This document shows, piece by piece, positions 1 through 9,102 of a stretch of DNA of 64,000 nt. Within the stretch, counting starts at the first letter, position 1. Each line of letters begins with the position of its first letter. The stretch is from an uncultured Parabacteroides sp. (GTDB taxonomy: Bacteria; Bacteroidota; Bacteroidia; Bacteroidales; Tannerellaceae). Below the pieces are notes generated by a model. The model did no database searches and had not been told where the DNA came from. It saw only the letters and a list, made by a program, of their open reading frames with translations. Both the position numbers and the translations under genes were made by a program. The stretch is from assembly GCA_944325335.1 (NCBI GenBank), contig CALUZR010000005.1:1-64000 (forward strand), read 5' to 3'.

Positions 1-89
1 CATTGTGGACGAAAAATTCTTCCTCTACAGGCTTTCTATGATTTATGCCTACCCACATTGATTTTCCGCTGACCCTGAATCTGATATAA

Positions 90-119
90 CAAAGGGCCGG
101 CGTTCAAACCTGCCCTTTG
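90..119. terminator. Hairpin downstream of murF-alr
   Basis: An 8-bp inverted repeat (CAAAGGGC and GCCCTTTG, 14-nt loop) lies just past the stop codon of the minus-strand murF-alr gene. Read on the minus strand it is followed by a weak T-rich stretch, so it may terminate that transcript. The remaining bases 1-126 hold no gene I can support. Confidence 0.4.
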
Positions 120-126
120 CCAATTA

Positions 127-2601
127 TTAATTGTCTAAATAGTAAATCCGTTTGACACGAGGGGAAACAGAAGTGAGGATTTCATAAGGGATAGTCTTTA
201 GACGGTCCGAAAGTTCCTCCACAGGAAGCTCTTTACCAAAGACAATGACAGAGTCACCTTCCTCAGCATCGCAATCCGTAACATCGACCATGCAGGCATC
301 CATACAGATATTGCCAATAATAGGGCAACGCTTACCGCGGACAACGACCTCACCATGTCCGTTGCTGAAATGACGATCCAGGCCGTCGGCATAACCGATC
401 GGGATAATGGCGATGCGAGAATCGCGATTCACGTAACTACGACGGCTATATCCGATAGAATCACCCGCAGGAACGTGCTGAATCTGGAGGATTGTCGTCT
501 TAAGTGTACTAACGGTCTGCAATCCAGCCATGCCCGATGCGCTCACACCATACAGACCGATGCCGAGACGCACCATGTCCATTTGATATTCCGTGAAGCG
601 TTCAATACCACCCGTATTGAGGATGTGCTTAATGACCTTATGCTCCAAGCCCTCTTCCAAAGCCGCCGCCGCATGCTGGAACTTCTCGATCTGTTCGTGC
701 GTGAAATCATCGAAGACATAAGAATCGCTCCCCACAAGATGCGAAAACACAGAACGAACCCGCACACCACTCTGTGCCTTCAGCCGTTCACAAAGAGCAA
801 TAACTTCATCCGGCTGGAAACCGAGGCGATGCATGCCGGTATCAATCTTGACGTGCACTGGATAAGCAATGATGCCACGCCGCTCTGTCTCTCGAATCAT
901 TGCATTCAAGAGGCGAAAACTATAGACTTCCGGTTCCAAATTATATTCGAAGAGCGTATTGAAACTACTGAACTCGGGGTTCATGACAATAATCGGAATC
1001 GTAATACCTTCCTTACGAAGTGCCGCGCCTTCGTCTGCGACGGCTACGGCAAGGTAATCGCAATGGTGCTCTTGGAGTGTTTTCGCCAATTCATAAGAAC
1101 CGACTCCATAACCCGACGCCTTCACCATACAAACCATCTTCGTCTCTGGCTTCAGCTTCGAACGATAGACGTTAAAGTTATGCACAATAGCTGATAGATT
1201 TACCTCCAAGATTGTTTCATGTACTTTCTTTTCCAACAACTCCGAAATACGCTCGAAATGGAAATGGCGTGAACCTTTCAGTAAAATAAGTTCGTTTTGG
1301 AACTTGCGGATAGAAGGCGAAGCAATAAATTCGTCCGTTGTCTGATAAAACTCCTTCTCCAATTTTTCCGGGAAGAGTGAAGCATACTCTTTCAAATCCC
1401 GACCGATACCGATAAGGCGGTTTACCTTTTTCCGTTCAATCAAATCGACTACCTTTTTGTAGAGGGATTTCGGCAAGGTTCCCGTCTGGAGAATATCAGA
1501 AAGGATAAGGGTCGACTTCAAATCCTTGCCCACTTTCCGGCTCTGTTGGAAATCGAGGGCGATATCCAGCGAATTAATATCAGAATTGTACGTATCATTA
1601 ATGAGGAGGCAATTATTGATGCCCTCTTTCACGTCGAGGCGCATCTCGACCGGTTCGAGGTGGGCGAATTTAGCTTCATCGTTCACACTCGTCGGCTTGA
1701 GGTAAAGCATTACCGCCAAGCAATGAATCACATTCTCAATGGAAGCATCATCGGTGAAGGGAATCACATACGTCTTATCGAAACCTAAAAGCGTACAACG
1801 GATGATGGTATCGTCCGCCCGTTTCTCGATCGACTCGATATAAAGCGGCGCCTCCGTATCCGTACGACTCCAGGCTATTGCCTTATGCGAAAGGCATGCC
1901 GACTCGATGGCATTGGCGATAAAGGCATTGTCTCCATCGTAAATAATTGCTTCGCTATCCGTAAAGAGCGTCAATTTCTCTTGGCATTTCTGGTTTAAAG
2001 AGATAAAGTTCTCTTGATGCGCCTCGCCAATGCTAGTCAGAACGCCGATCGTCGGCGCAATGATGGGTTGGAGGTATTCCATTTCGTCCGGTTGGGAAAT
2101 ACCCGCCTCGAAAATCCCCAGCGTATTCTTTTCATTCATCTCCCAAACCGAGAGCGGCACGCCGATTTGCGAGTTATAGCTACGAGGCGAGCGGACAATA
2201 TCAAACTCATTATGCAAGAGCTGGTAAAGAAACTCCTTCACCACCGTTTTCCCGTTACTTCCCGTAATGCCAATGACCGGAATCGAGAAGCGCTTACGAT
2301 GATGGGTAGCCAACTTCTGCAATGCCCGCAAGGTGTCTTTGACGAGCAGGAAGTTGGCATCCGTCATGCTTTCAAATTCAGGAAGCATCCGGCTCACGAC
2401 AAAGTTCCGCACGCGAAGTTTATATAAATCCTGTACATACCGGTGCCCATCGTTCGTTTTAGTAGGCAAAGCGAAGAAGAGCGTAGTCTCCGGGAAAGAC
2501 AACCGACGGCTATCGGTAAGTAATATACTGATGGTCGCTTCATGCAACGTATTGGTTTTCGCCCCGATAATCTGGGCAACGTCTGTGATTGCGTACTCCA
2601 T
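127..2601 (-). CDS. murF: Bifunctional MurF ligase / alanine racemase
   Basis: This 824-residue fusion makes and uses D-alanine for peptidoglycan. The N-terminal half is UDP-MurNAc-tripeptide:D-Ala-D-Ala ligase: the ATP loop GITGSNGKT is at residues 111-119 and the Mur-ligase motif NDTYNSD near 335. The C-terminal half (from about 463) is a PLP-dependent alanine racemase: the PLP lysine is K494 in VKASGYG, and GYSRRSY and IGNICMDACMVDV follow. MurF-Alr fusions are typical of Bacteroidetes, and the length fits. The start is 3 nt downstream of the GSCFA gene's stop, so the two probably form one operon. The enzyme acts in the cytoplasm at the last soluble precursor step. Confidence 0.95.
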   Translation of the reverse strand: MEYAITDVAQIIGAKTNTLHEATISILLTDSRRLSFPETTLFFALPTKTNDGHRYVQDLYKLRVRNFVVSRMLPEFESMTDANFLLVKDTLRALQKLATHHRKRFSIPVIGITGSNGKTVVKEFLYQLLHNEFDIVRSPRSYNSQIGVPLSVWEMNEKNTLGIFEAGISQPDEMEYLQPIIAPTIGVLTSIGEAHQENFISLNQKCQEKLTLFTDSEAIIYDGDNAFIANAIESACLSHKAIAWSRTDTEAPLYIESIEKRADDTIIRCTLLGFDKTYVIPFTDDASIENVIHCLAVMLYLKPTSVNDEAKFAHLEPVEMRLDVKEGINNCLLINDTYNSDINSLDIALDFQQSRKVGKDLKSTLILSDILQTGTLPKSLYKKVVDLIERKKVNRLIGIGRDLKEYASLFPEKLEKEFYQTTDEFIASPSIRKFQNELILLKGSRHFHFERISELLEKKVHETILEVNLSAIVHNFNVYRSKLKPETKMVCMVKASGYGVGSYELAKTLQEHHCDYLAVAVADEGAALRKEGITIPIIVMNPEFSSFNTLFEYNLEPEVYSFRLLNAMIRETERRGIIAYPVHVKIDTGMHRLGFQPDEVIALCERLKAQSGVRVRSVFSHLVGSDSYVFDDFTHEQIEKFQHAAAALEEGLEHKVIKHILNTGGIERFTEYQMDMVRLGIGLYGVSASGMAGLQTVSTLKTTILQIQHVPAGDSIGYSRRSYVNRDSRIAIIPIGYADGLDRHFSNGHGEVVVRGKRCPIIGNICMDACMVDVTDCDAEEGDSVIVFGKELPVEELSDRLKTIPYEILTSVSPRVKRIYYLDN

Positions 2602-2604
2602 TTT

Positions 2605-3591
2605 TTACTTCAATTTAGACTTTAACAACATTCGTTCTTTTGAGAAGTCAAAGAACGGAAATTTCTCGTTAAGTCGTTCCATCTTTAACAAAGTTTGAAG
2701 AATAAATTGACGATATGCCTCGCTTTGGGGATTGAAAGGACGATGAAGGACGGCTTTGGTTATCTCTTCGCATGCGGAAAAAGCCTCTTGTGTCTGGGGC
2801 GAAAAGGCATACTCCCGGAATTGCTCCCAAATATAGGCAATAGCCGCTTCCGAAGGATGAAGCATGTCGTCAGCATAGAAACGGTAATCGCGCAATTCGT
2901 CCATCATGATTTCATACGCCGGGAAATAGGCCGTTTGCGAAGGATAAAGGCGGTTCAGTTCGTCGATAGCCAAGAGCAAGGTAGCTTTGCTCAATTGATT
3001 CCCATGCGCCCCATCTTTCCAATGACGAATAGGACTTACGGTAAACATAACGGTAATCTCTGGGAAATATAACCATAAATCCTTCAAAACATCGTTATAA
3101 ATCCCGACGATCTCGCCTATGGTTAGCCGGCTTCGAACAAAGCTCTTTTCCGGCAACTTATGGCAATTCGCCACGATCTCACCCGTCTCTTTCAGCCGAT
3201 ATACCCAAGACGTGCCGAAGGTAATGATAAGCCGCTCGCATTCAGACAGGAAACGAGCAGAGGTCTCTAATCTTCCGTTTATCTTCCGAAGGCATTCCTC
3301 TTCCGTTTCGGCCGAAAAACGGCTATGATGGCAGAAACTATGGTAAAGTCCATTCGCTTGAAACAAATCTTCCGGGCGGAAAGGATGCGGATGGATAAGC
3401 TGCTTCAAGGCTTGGGCAATCGAGGCTGGATTATAGAGCGTCCCGAAGGGATTGATGTCCGTCCGGAATTTCGCCTCTTCCAACTTCGCCCCGATATTCT
3501 CGACAAAGCAAGAACCTATCAACAAAATAGGTTCTTCGTAAGCAAACCCAAAAACGGGCGGTGGCAAGGTAATATGCGTATAAAAGTCCAT
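2605..3591 (-). CDS. GSCFA family protein
   Basis: A 328-residue protein with the family-defining motif near the N-terminus (GSCFVENIG, about residues 26-34), followed by TDINPFGTLYNP. The family is SGNH-hydrolase-like and its substrate is not known to me; a role in the cell envelope is only suggested by its linkage to murF-alr, 3 nt downstream. Later motifs typical of the family are visible: FGTSWVY (about 146-152) and DDMLHPSEAAIAYIW (about 241-255). A TATATTTG -7-like element on the minus strand (3612-3619) lies about 20 bp upstream of the start and probably serves both genes. Confidence 0.85.
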   Translation of the reverse strand: MDFYTHITLPPPVFGFAYEEPILLIGSCFVENIGAKLEEAKFRTDINPFGTLYNPASIAQALKQLIHPHPFRPEDLFQANGLYHSFCHHSRFSAETEEECLRKINGRLETSARFLSECERLIITFGTSWVYRLKETGEIVANCHKLPEKSFVRSRLTIGEIVGIYNDVLKDLWLYFPEITVMFTVSPIRHWKDGAHGNQLSKATLLLAIDELNRLYPSQTAYFPAYEIMMDELRDYRFYADDMLHPSEAAIAYIWEQFREYAFSPQTQEAFSACEEITKAVLHRPFNPQSEAYRQFILQTLLKMERLNEKFPFFDFSKERMLLKSKLK

Positions 3592-3714
3592 AATCGATGC
3601 TTTAAAACGACCAAATATACACCTTTTCTGCTTATCTTGAGAAAAAATAACGCAGATTTCTATCGGTAGTTCTGCAAAACTTCCTACTTTTGTGTCATGT
3701 TCAAGATTCGGGAT

Positions 3715-4029
3715 ATGAAGATTGCAGCTATAGGCGTTTTACTTTTTGCATTGGGATTGCCTTCCGTCGCCCAACAACGTTCGGAACGCACCCCCAAAGC
3801 TATGGCCTCTGTCCTCGAAACCGAACCCATTGAAATCTCCGCCTACGATAGTTGCATCCGCGTCAAGAATGCGCCCATAGGCAGCCTGCTTGAAATCTAT
3901 AGCGTGGTCGGAATCAAGGTAAAAGAAATCAAGATAAAAGAGGTAGAGGGCGAATATCCTGTTCACATTCCCAAAGGCTATTATATCATTCGCATTGGCG
4001 ATACGGTGCGGAAAGTGGTGATTCGCTAA
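3715..4029 (+). CDS. Small secreted protein made almost only of a T9SS-like C-terminal domain
   Basis: About 104 residues. I chose the ATG at 3715 because it begins a clear signal peptide (MKIAAIGVLLFALGLPSVA) and because a -7 box TACTTTTG at 3685-3692 would put the transcript start at about 3698, on top of the upstream ATG at 3697. After a short linker the rest (from EISAYDSCIRVKNAP to VRKVVIR) looks like a type IX secretion sorting domain: a beta-rich core, IPKGYYIIRIG and a basic end KVVIR. A sorting domain normally follows a large cargo; here there is none. It could be a free-standing Ig-like mini-protein. Function unknown. Confidence 0.6.
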   Translation: MKIAAIGVLLFALGLPSVAQQRSERTPKAMASVLETEPIEISAYDSCIRVKNAPIGSLLEIYSVVGIKVKEIKIKEVEGEYPVHIPKGYYIIRIGDTVRKVVIR

Positions 4030-5147
4030 ACAAACCTCACATGCAACACTATCAATTCGGAACGTGTCCCGACGCGATAGGCCGGGCCAGCACATCCGTA
4101 TCCGCAGGAGACGTAATGTTGCACGCCGCCTTTGGCATAATATCCATACGGGCATTCATAGATAAAGCGCATGACGAGCGGATAAGGCCAGAGCTGTCCG
4201 TTGTGGGTATGGCCATGTAATCCTAAGTCGACATGGTTCATGCGCATCTCGGCGAAGCTCCAGGGCTGGTGATCGAGGACGATGAGCGGTTTGGTCGTAT
4301 CCAATCCGGCGAGGAGTTCGTGGAGCGAACGGCGTTTCTTATTGACCATATCATCGCGTCCTATCAGATAAAATGAGCCATCAGGACTGGCTACGGAATC
4401 TCTCAGCAAGGTGGAGCATCCGCGTATCCATCGTTCTTTGGCATGAAAGTTGGCACGATATTCATGGTTCCCATAGACGGAATACACGCCGAGCGGCGCT
4501 TGGAGGCGGCGCAGGTCTTCTTCGATATGAGCATATTCGGCAAAGCGGGATTCGTAATCGAGCAAGTCGCCAACGAAGACGACCACGTCGGGATGCTGCG
4601 CATTGCTCAGTTCCACCAAGTGTTGCGCCTCGCGCTTCCCGATGACCTCCCCGAAATGGGTATCCGAGACCATCACGATGCGCAAACTATCGCGAGTACT
4701 GCTCCCGCGCGGCAGGTCGATGTGGACATGCTTCACAACCGGATCCGCTACATTGTCGTGCGCTTTCACGAGGAGGAGCACGTCTGCTACGATAAACAGG
4801 AAGAAAAGCACGAGCTTCGTTTCTTTCCAATTCCAAGCGATGACGCGTGGCAACCATTTCCATCTCTTTTGACTCCAGTGGACGACTTCGAGCACAAGCA
4901 GGCCCAACGTAATGTAAAGGCTACCGATATACCACGTGTTGCAGATGTTCATAATCGGGATGAACCACGCGTCGGGCAAATCCTTATGAAACAGATAGCC
5001 GAAGAAGAAGAGCGACAGCTCTAATACAAATAATAATGTATATGGAACACGCCACACCGGCCTTTTCGGTAGCGCTTGCCGCCCACGCCAATAGATATAG
5101 GCATTGAGCAGAACTTGGGCGACGATGGATTGCAGAAATACTTTCAT
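4026..5147 (-). CDS. Membrane-anchored calcineurin-like metallophosphoesterase (copy 1)
   Basis: 373 residues. The first 130 or so form three to four hydrophobic segments. The C-terminal part is a metallophosphoesterase with the metal-binding motifs in order: SDTHFGE, GDLLDY, GNHEYR and GLHGHTHNGQ. Such proteins are two-metal phosphohydrolases whose catalytic domain sits next to the membrane. The substrate is not evident; a lipid precursor such as a UDP-sugar lipid (as for LpxG-type enzymes) is possible but unproven. It overlaps the upstream paralogue by 4 nt, so the two are co-translated and probably arose by tandem duplication. The stop overlaps the end of the converging gene at 4029. Confidence 0.85.
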   Translation of the reverse strand: MKVFLQSIVAQVLLNAYIYWRGRQALPKRPVWRVPYTLLFVLELSLFFFGYLFHKDLPDAWFIPIMNICNTWYIGSLYITLGLLVLEVVHWSQKRWKWLPRVIAWNWKETKLVLFFLFIVADVLLLVKAHDNVADPVVKHVHIDLPRGSSTRDSLRIVMVSDTHFGEVIGKREAQHLVELSNAQHPDVVVFVGDLLDYESRFAEYAHIEEDLRRLQAPLGVYSVYGNHEYRANFHAKERWIRGCSTLLRDSVASPDGSFYLIGRDDMVNKKRRSLHELLAGLDTTKPLIVLDHQPWSFAEMRMNHVDLGLHGHTHNGQLWPYPLVMRFIYECPYGYYAKGGVQHYVSCGYGCAGPAYRVGTRSELIVLHVRFV

Positions 5148-6235
5148 GGCTTGAAATGAATATTAAATAGGGTGAGTTCACTACAGGTTCCAATGCGGAA
5201 AGGCGGTCCCCAAAGCGAAAGTCCGGAGGAAACATACACGTGCGTCTCGCCAAGACGCTTATAACCTTGGCTGACCTCGAACAAACTGCGGGTGATATAG
5301 TTCAGCGGCCAGACTTGCCCGTCGTGCGTATGCCCGCTGAATTGCAGGTCGGCACGGGCTTCGACGGCTTCTTCCAGGTGCGTCGGCTGGTGGTCGAGCA
5401 CGATGAAGGGGCGTTGCGGATCCAACGGGCGGACAAGTTCGGCAAGCGGTTTCCGATGCGGATTGCTCCGGTCGTCGCGCCCTACGATTTGCAATCCGTT
5501 CGCCAACACGACGGTGCTGTCTTGCAACCAGCAGATGGGTGTTTCTTGTTGCACAAACTCCCGGCACCGACGGATACCACTATGATATTCATGGTTTCCC
5601 GGCACCATGTAAATGCCCAACGGCGCGTGAAGCCTTCGCAACTCCTCTCCCATCGCTTGGGCTTTTACGGGAAAGAGATTGCTATCAATCAGATCGCCCG
5701 AAATCAGGATCAAGTCCGGCTGCTGCGCCATGATGAGCTGGACATATCGTTGGAGGCGCGATTTCGTCGTCCCGTACCCCAGATGGATATCACTCACCGC
5801 CACCACGCGCAACTCTTCCCCTTCTACCACCGGCTTGTTTATATCCAGACGGACCACTTCCGTCTTGGGGTTTGAATAATGGATATATCCGCCGACTAAA
5901 ATAACGATGGTCAGTCCCAAACAAATTATAAACCGGTATGGGAACTGGATGTGGAAAAGGCGGAGGAGGTCGGTGCCTAACAACAGCATGACCAAATAAA
6001 GCGTAAAGACAAGCCACCCAGTCGAAAGGTAATAAAGCGCATGCGACATCGCCCCTACCGGCATCTCCCGGTTTCCAAACACAAAAAAGAGCGAGCACGC
6101 CCCTGCCCAATAAAGCAACGAAAACGCCCAGCGCACCGCCGTCGGGACGAGGTGCAACACCTCCCAACTACGGAAATAGATATAGCCATTACCCAGCAAG
6201 TAAGCAACGGCCAACGCGATAAAAAAGAGTCCCAT
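5144..6235 (-). CDS. Membrane-anchored calcineurin-like metallophosphoesterase (copy 2)
   Basis: 363 residues with the same plan as its downstream paralogue: about four N-terminal membrane segments, then a phosphoesterase domain with SDIHLGYG, SGDLIDS, PGNHEYHSG, LDHQPTHLEE and FSGHTHDGQVWP. The metal ligands (D, H, D, N, H, H) are all present, so it should be active. The start overlaps nothing; a TACCTTTG-type -7 box on the minus strand (6263-6270) lies 28 bp upstream. The 4-nt overlap with the following gene (5144-5147) indicates an operon of two diverged copies. Substrate unknown. Confidence 0.85.
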   Translation of the reverse strand: MGLFFIALAVAYLLGNGYIYFRSWEVLHLVPTAVRWAFSLLYWAGACSLFFVFGNREMPVGAMSHALYYLSTGWLVFTLYLVMLLLGTDLLRLFHIQFPYRFIICLGLTIVILVGGYIHYSNPKTEVVRLDINKPVVEGEELRVVAVSDIHLGYGTTKSRLQRYVQLIMAQQPDLILISGDLIDSNLFPVKAQAMGEELRRLHAPLGIYMVPGNHEYHSGIRRCREFVQQETPICWLQDSTVVLANGLQIVGRDDRSNPHRKPLAELVRPLDPQRPFIVLDHQPTHLEEAVEARADLQFSGHTHDGQVWPLNYITRSLFEVSQGYKRLGETHVYVSSGLSLWGPPFRIGTCSELTLFNIHFKP

Positions 6236-6315
6236 TTCGTTTGAATCTTTAGATTGACGTGCAAAGGTACGGAGTTTTTAGTTCAATCCAGATGGCACAA
6301 GGAGGAAATTGCAGT

Positions 6316-7029
6316 TCATTTCCTTGCCAAATACCGCTTCCGCTCCGCTTCGGGGTAATGCTCGATGGCGTAGCGGAGGGCAGTGCGAGGTAGTTGCGAA
6401 GCATATTCTTCCAAGAAAGCGGAAAGGACAGGACGATCCCGTTTGCCAATCTCGCGGAGCATCCAGCCCACGGCCTTGTGCATCAAATCGTGCCGGTGCG
6501 TCATGAAATGCTGGGCAAGTCGGATCGCATCGTCGAATTGCTTATGATATATAAAGGTATAGGTCGAAACCATTGCGATACGCTGCTCCCAAAGGCAAGC
6601 ACTCTCCGCCAAACGATAGAGCACGCTCCGGTCCGCGCGGTTCAGGAGATAACCGCCCACGAGGGTCGGGCAACTCAAATCCACCAAGTCCCAGTTGTTA
6701 CACCGCTTCGTGTGCTGAAGATAGAAATGATAAATCGCCTCGCGCTCCGCCTCTGTAGTTTTCTTCCGCTTGAAACGTTCCACCAGGATGAGGAGGGCGC
6801 AGAGGCGGACTTCGTGCCACGAGCTTTCCAAGAGCGTATGCAAATCCTCGAACGAAGTATCCAGATGCGCTTTAGCAACGCGGCGCGTCCCGAGGACCGG
6901 AATCCCCAAGAAACAGTCACCCTCGCCATACTCTCCTTTTCCCGTCTTGAAGAACTTACTCAGATGGGTAGCCTTCTCCGGCGTACCGAGAGCTTGCATC
7001 TCGGAAAGTATCTGATCGGCTTGGCTCAT
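6316..7029 (-). CDS. DNA alkylation repair protein (AlkD-like HEAT repeats)
   Basis: 237 residues with an all-helical HEAT-repeat pattern. Family-typical stretches include KFFKTGKGEYGEGDCFLGIP near the N-terminus, NNWDLVDLSCP in the middle and MLREIGKRDRPVLSAFLEEY near the end. AlkD-type glycosylases remove bulky or cationic N3/N7-alkylated bases without base flipping; acting on DNA is inferred from the family. The start overlaps the stop of the upstream dehydrogenase by 4 nt, so it belongs to the fic-dehydrogenase-alkD transcription unit. Confidence 0.85.
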   Translation of the reverse strand: MSQADQILSEMQALGTPEKATHLSKFFKTGKGEYGEGDCFLGIPVLGTRRVAKAHLDTSFEDLHTLLESSWHEVRLCALLILVERFKRKKTTEAEREAIYHFYLQHTKRCNNWDLVDLSCPTLVGGYLLNRADRSVLYRLAESACLWEQRIAMVSTYTFIYHKQFDDAIRLAQHFMTHRHDLMHKAVGWMLREIGKRDRPVLSAFLEEYASQLPRTALRYAIEHYPEAERKRYLARK

Positions 7030-7982
7030 GGGCGAAGGACACGGGTGATGGGACGGTCTCCTTCGAGGAAACCAATCACGTTATTGCATACCGTTTGCGC
7101 CATCTCGACCCGCGTCTCGTAGGTCTGCGTGCCGATATGTGGCGTGAGGACGACATTGTCCAGCTCCAAAAGTTCGGGAAGCGGATAGTCGCCAAACTCG
7201 AACACATCCAATCCGGCACCTCGAATCGTCCCTTCCTGCAAAGCCTTTACCAATGCATGTTCATCGACCAGCGGACCGCGTGCCGTATTAATCAAGATAG
7301 CCGAGGGCTTCATCAACTGCAATTCCTTCTCGCTAATGATATGATGCGTCTCCGACGTGAGGGGCGCATTGATGGAAACGAAATCAGATTGCTTCAAGAG
7401 CTCCTCCATCGGGGCATACGTGACGTTGAGCTTCGTCTCCTCGTCGATATAGAGCGGATGGCGTTTGAAGTAAATCACCTCCATGCCGCACGCCACGGCC
7501 CGCTTCGCCAACGCCTTCCCGATGCGCCCCATGCCGATGATGCCCAGCGTCTGGCCCGTCACCGGCGCACCGAGGTTTTCCAGCACGCCCACCTTGATCT
7601 CCTTCTTGCGGAGCTTCCGGTCGCATTCCGTGATACGGCGTGCCGTATCGAGGAGCAAACCCAGCGCGATGTTGGCGGTCGGTGCCGTGACCGGTCCTGG
7701 AGTGTTCGTCACCGTGACACCCTTCTCCAAGCAATAGGCCACGTCGATGTTATTGTATCCTACCGCATAGTTCGACACCAACTGAAGGTTCGGCGCATGG
7801 TCGATCAGCTCCTTGTTCACCGGGAAGTCGAACATCGAGCAGAGTACGTCATACTCTGGTAACATCTCATACACCTCTTCATAGGTAAAGTCCCTTCCTT
7901 CGGGGAACGTCACCTCATATTTCTCTTCCAGTTCCTTGAATCCCTCGCGGAACATGTCGTACGTTACTAATATTTTTGCCAT
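7026..7982 (-). CDS. D-isomer-specific 2-hydroxyacid dehydrogenase
   Basis: 318 residues, the usual length for this NAD(P)-dependent family. The Rossmann motif GIIGMGRIG is near residues 147-155. The catalytic Arg is in NTARGPL, the Glu in GLDVFE and the His in LTPHIGTQT. It probably reduces a 2-keto acid (glyoxylate, hydroxypyruvate or similar) in the cytoplasm; the exact substrate cannot be read from sequence. It lies 5 nt downstream of fic and overlaps alkD by 4 nt, so translation is probably coupled. Confidence 0.9.
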   Translation of the reverse strand: MAKILVTYDMFREGFKELEEKYEVTFPEGRDFTYEEVYEMLPEYDVLCSMFDFPVNKELIDHAPNLQLVSNYAVGYNNIDVAYCLEKGVTVTNTPGPVTAPTANIALGLLLDTARRITECDRKLRKKEIKVGVLENLGAPVTGQTLGIIGMGRIGKALAKRAVACGMEVIYFKRHPLYIDEETKLNVTYAPMEELLKQSDFVSINAPLTSETHHIISEKELQLMKPSAILINTARGPLVDEHALVKALQEGTIRGAGLDVFEFGDYPLPELLELDNVVLTPHIGTQTYETRVEMAQTVCNNVIGFLEGDRPITRVLRP

Positions 7983-7987
7983 ATTAT

Positions 7988-8545
7988 TTATTCCTTTCTA
8001 TATCCTTCATAATAATACGATTGTTCGATGCCCTTGAAGATGACTTCACGATCCTCTACATGTTCCGTTAAAGCTGGTTGAAGCAAGGCGCGAAGTTCCA
8101 AGTCATTTATCGGACTGCGCTCCATCGCCATCAAGTAAAGCTCGCGATCTATCTGTTGCCAATCCACCACCCGCTTCAGGTTCTTCTTCAGCATCATATC
8201 CAACCAGATGCGCGTCGCCCGCCCATTCCCGTCCATAAAGGGATGCGCCACGTTCATCTCCACATACTTGGCGATGATTTCCTCGAAAGTTTCTTCCGGC
8301 ATCCGTTCTATCACAGGCAATATCGCGTCCAGATACAAGCAATTGGCAAAGCGAAATCCGCCTTTCGAGATGTTCTTCTTCCGGATTTCCCCGGTAAAGT
8401 CGTACAATCCGCCGAAGAGGTAACGATGGATGTCGCGCAATCCCCTCGCCGTACCCACTTCTATCTGGTGGATGTCGCCACTCGCAAACAAGGCTTTCGC
8501 CTTTTCCAAACTTTGCGCGTCTATGTCTCTCGTCGTATATGCCAT
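7988..8545 (-). CDS. fic: Fic-domain protein with C-terminal inhibitory helix (class III type)
   Basis: About 185 residues from the start MAYTTRD. I prefer this start to the one at 8569, because a -7 box TATCTTTG on the minus strand (8567-8574) would start transcription below it. The catalytic motif [12 protein letters not shown] (family HPFx[D/E]GNGRxxR) is intact, predicting transfer of AMP or another nucleotide to a target hydroxyl. Close to the C-terminus the residues S-Y-Y-Y-E-G match the (S/T)xxxE(G/N) inhibitory motif; a C-terminal position defines class III Fic proteins, which are self-inhibited. No antitoxin gene is adjacent. The gene leads the fic-dehydrogenase-alkD unit. Target unknown. 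Confidence 0.88.
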   Translation of the reverse strand: MAYTTRDIDAQSLEKAKALFASGDIHQIEVGTARGLRDIHRYLFGGLYDFTGEIRKKNISKGGFRFANCLYLDAILPVIERMPEETFEEIIAKYVEMNVAHPFMDGNGRATRIWLDMMLKKNLKRVVDWQQIDRELYLMAMERSPINDLELRALLQPALTEHVEDREVIFKGIEQSYYYEGYRKE

Positions 8546-8648
8546 ATCCAATCGTTTTTCTTTCCGCAAAGATACACTTTATTTTGCTACAAAAGGCACG
8601 AAGATGGAAATTGCCCATGCCCGTTTCGGAGAGCCTTCTTAAAAGCAA

Positions 8649-8822
8649 TTATCTCCGACTCAAATTCGGAATAATAATAGCGATGCACACCCAGTTTATT
8701 GTCGGATTCACCTCCAGGCTGTGCGTGAACCCGACGCCTCCGCCCAACAACACGCCGTGCATCCATCGTTGCGCCGAAAGCGGAGCAGAAAGCAAACAAA
8801 ACAAAAGCATCCACCATTTCAT
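8649..8822 (-). pseudogene. Relic of a secreted, probably outer-membrane beta-barrel, protein
   Basis: A short frame begins with a good signal peptide (MKWWMLLFCLLSAPLSAQ) and continues with GVLLGGGVGFTHSLEVNP, which resembles the first strand of an outer-membrane beta-barrel. It stops after 57 codons. Another frame continues in the same direction (GVHRYYYSEFESEI) to about 8587, which suggests a frameshifted and truncated gene. No promoter is evident. It could also be a real tiny secreted peptide, but the frame change argues for decay. Confidence 0.4.
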
Positions 8823-8929
8823 GCCCAATATACGCTTTAGTCTTTTGCAAAGGTATAGTTTTTCTCTTATAACGTGACTAAAATTCGTTGCCCGTTATGT
8901 TAAAGTAGAAAACCCGGGAGATATTCTTT

Positions 8930-9013
8930 ATCTTTAGGCTAAAGATATATATCTTTAGGTTGCAGATACGTATCTTTAGGCTGCAGATATATATCTTTAG
9001 CCTAAAGATAGAG
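8930..9013. repeat. Tandem dyad array A, 4 x 21 bp
   Basis: Four contiguous 21-bp units: 8930-8950, 8951-8971, 8972-8992 and 8993-9013. The first has the perfect palindrome ATCTTTAGG/CTAAAGAT around its centre; the others mix the half-sites ATCTTTAG and CTGCAGAT. A second copy of this family, in inverted orientation, is at 25375-25458. It lies between the beta-barrel relic and the promoter of the SpmA/B-like gene. The rest of 8823-9102 holds only a -7-like box TAAGTTTG at 9077-9084. Confidence 0.85.
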
Positions 9014-9102
9014 ATTTCCTCGGATGTTTCCCACTTTTTCGTACGGGATGCGCAAGGTTTTTCCGCCGATTTGTTGTAAGTTTGTGGGCAAAATAGACGG
9101 AA

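Noticed and set aside
90..125. tRNA-like 3' end (GTTCAAA followed by a CC-rich stretch and CCA)
   Set aside because: The flanking bases do not form a T-stem and no anticodon arm or acceptor partner is present; it is better explained as a terminator hairpin.
355..1194. Long plus-strand frame inside murF-alr
   Set aside because: It is antisense to conserved motifs of a well-supported gene and matches no family I know.
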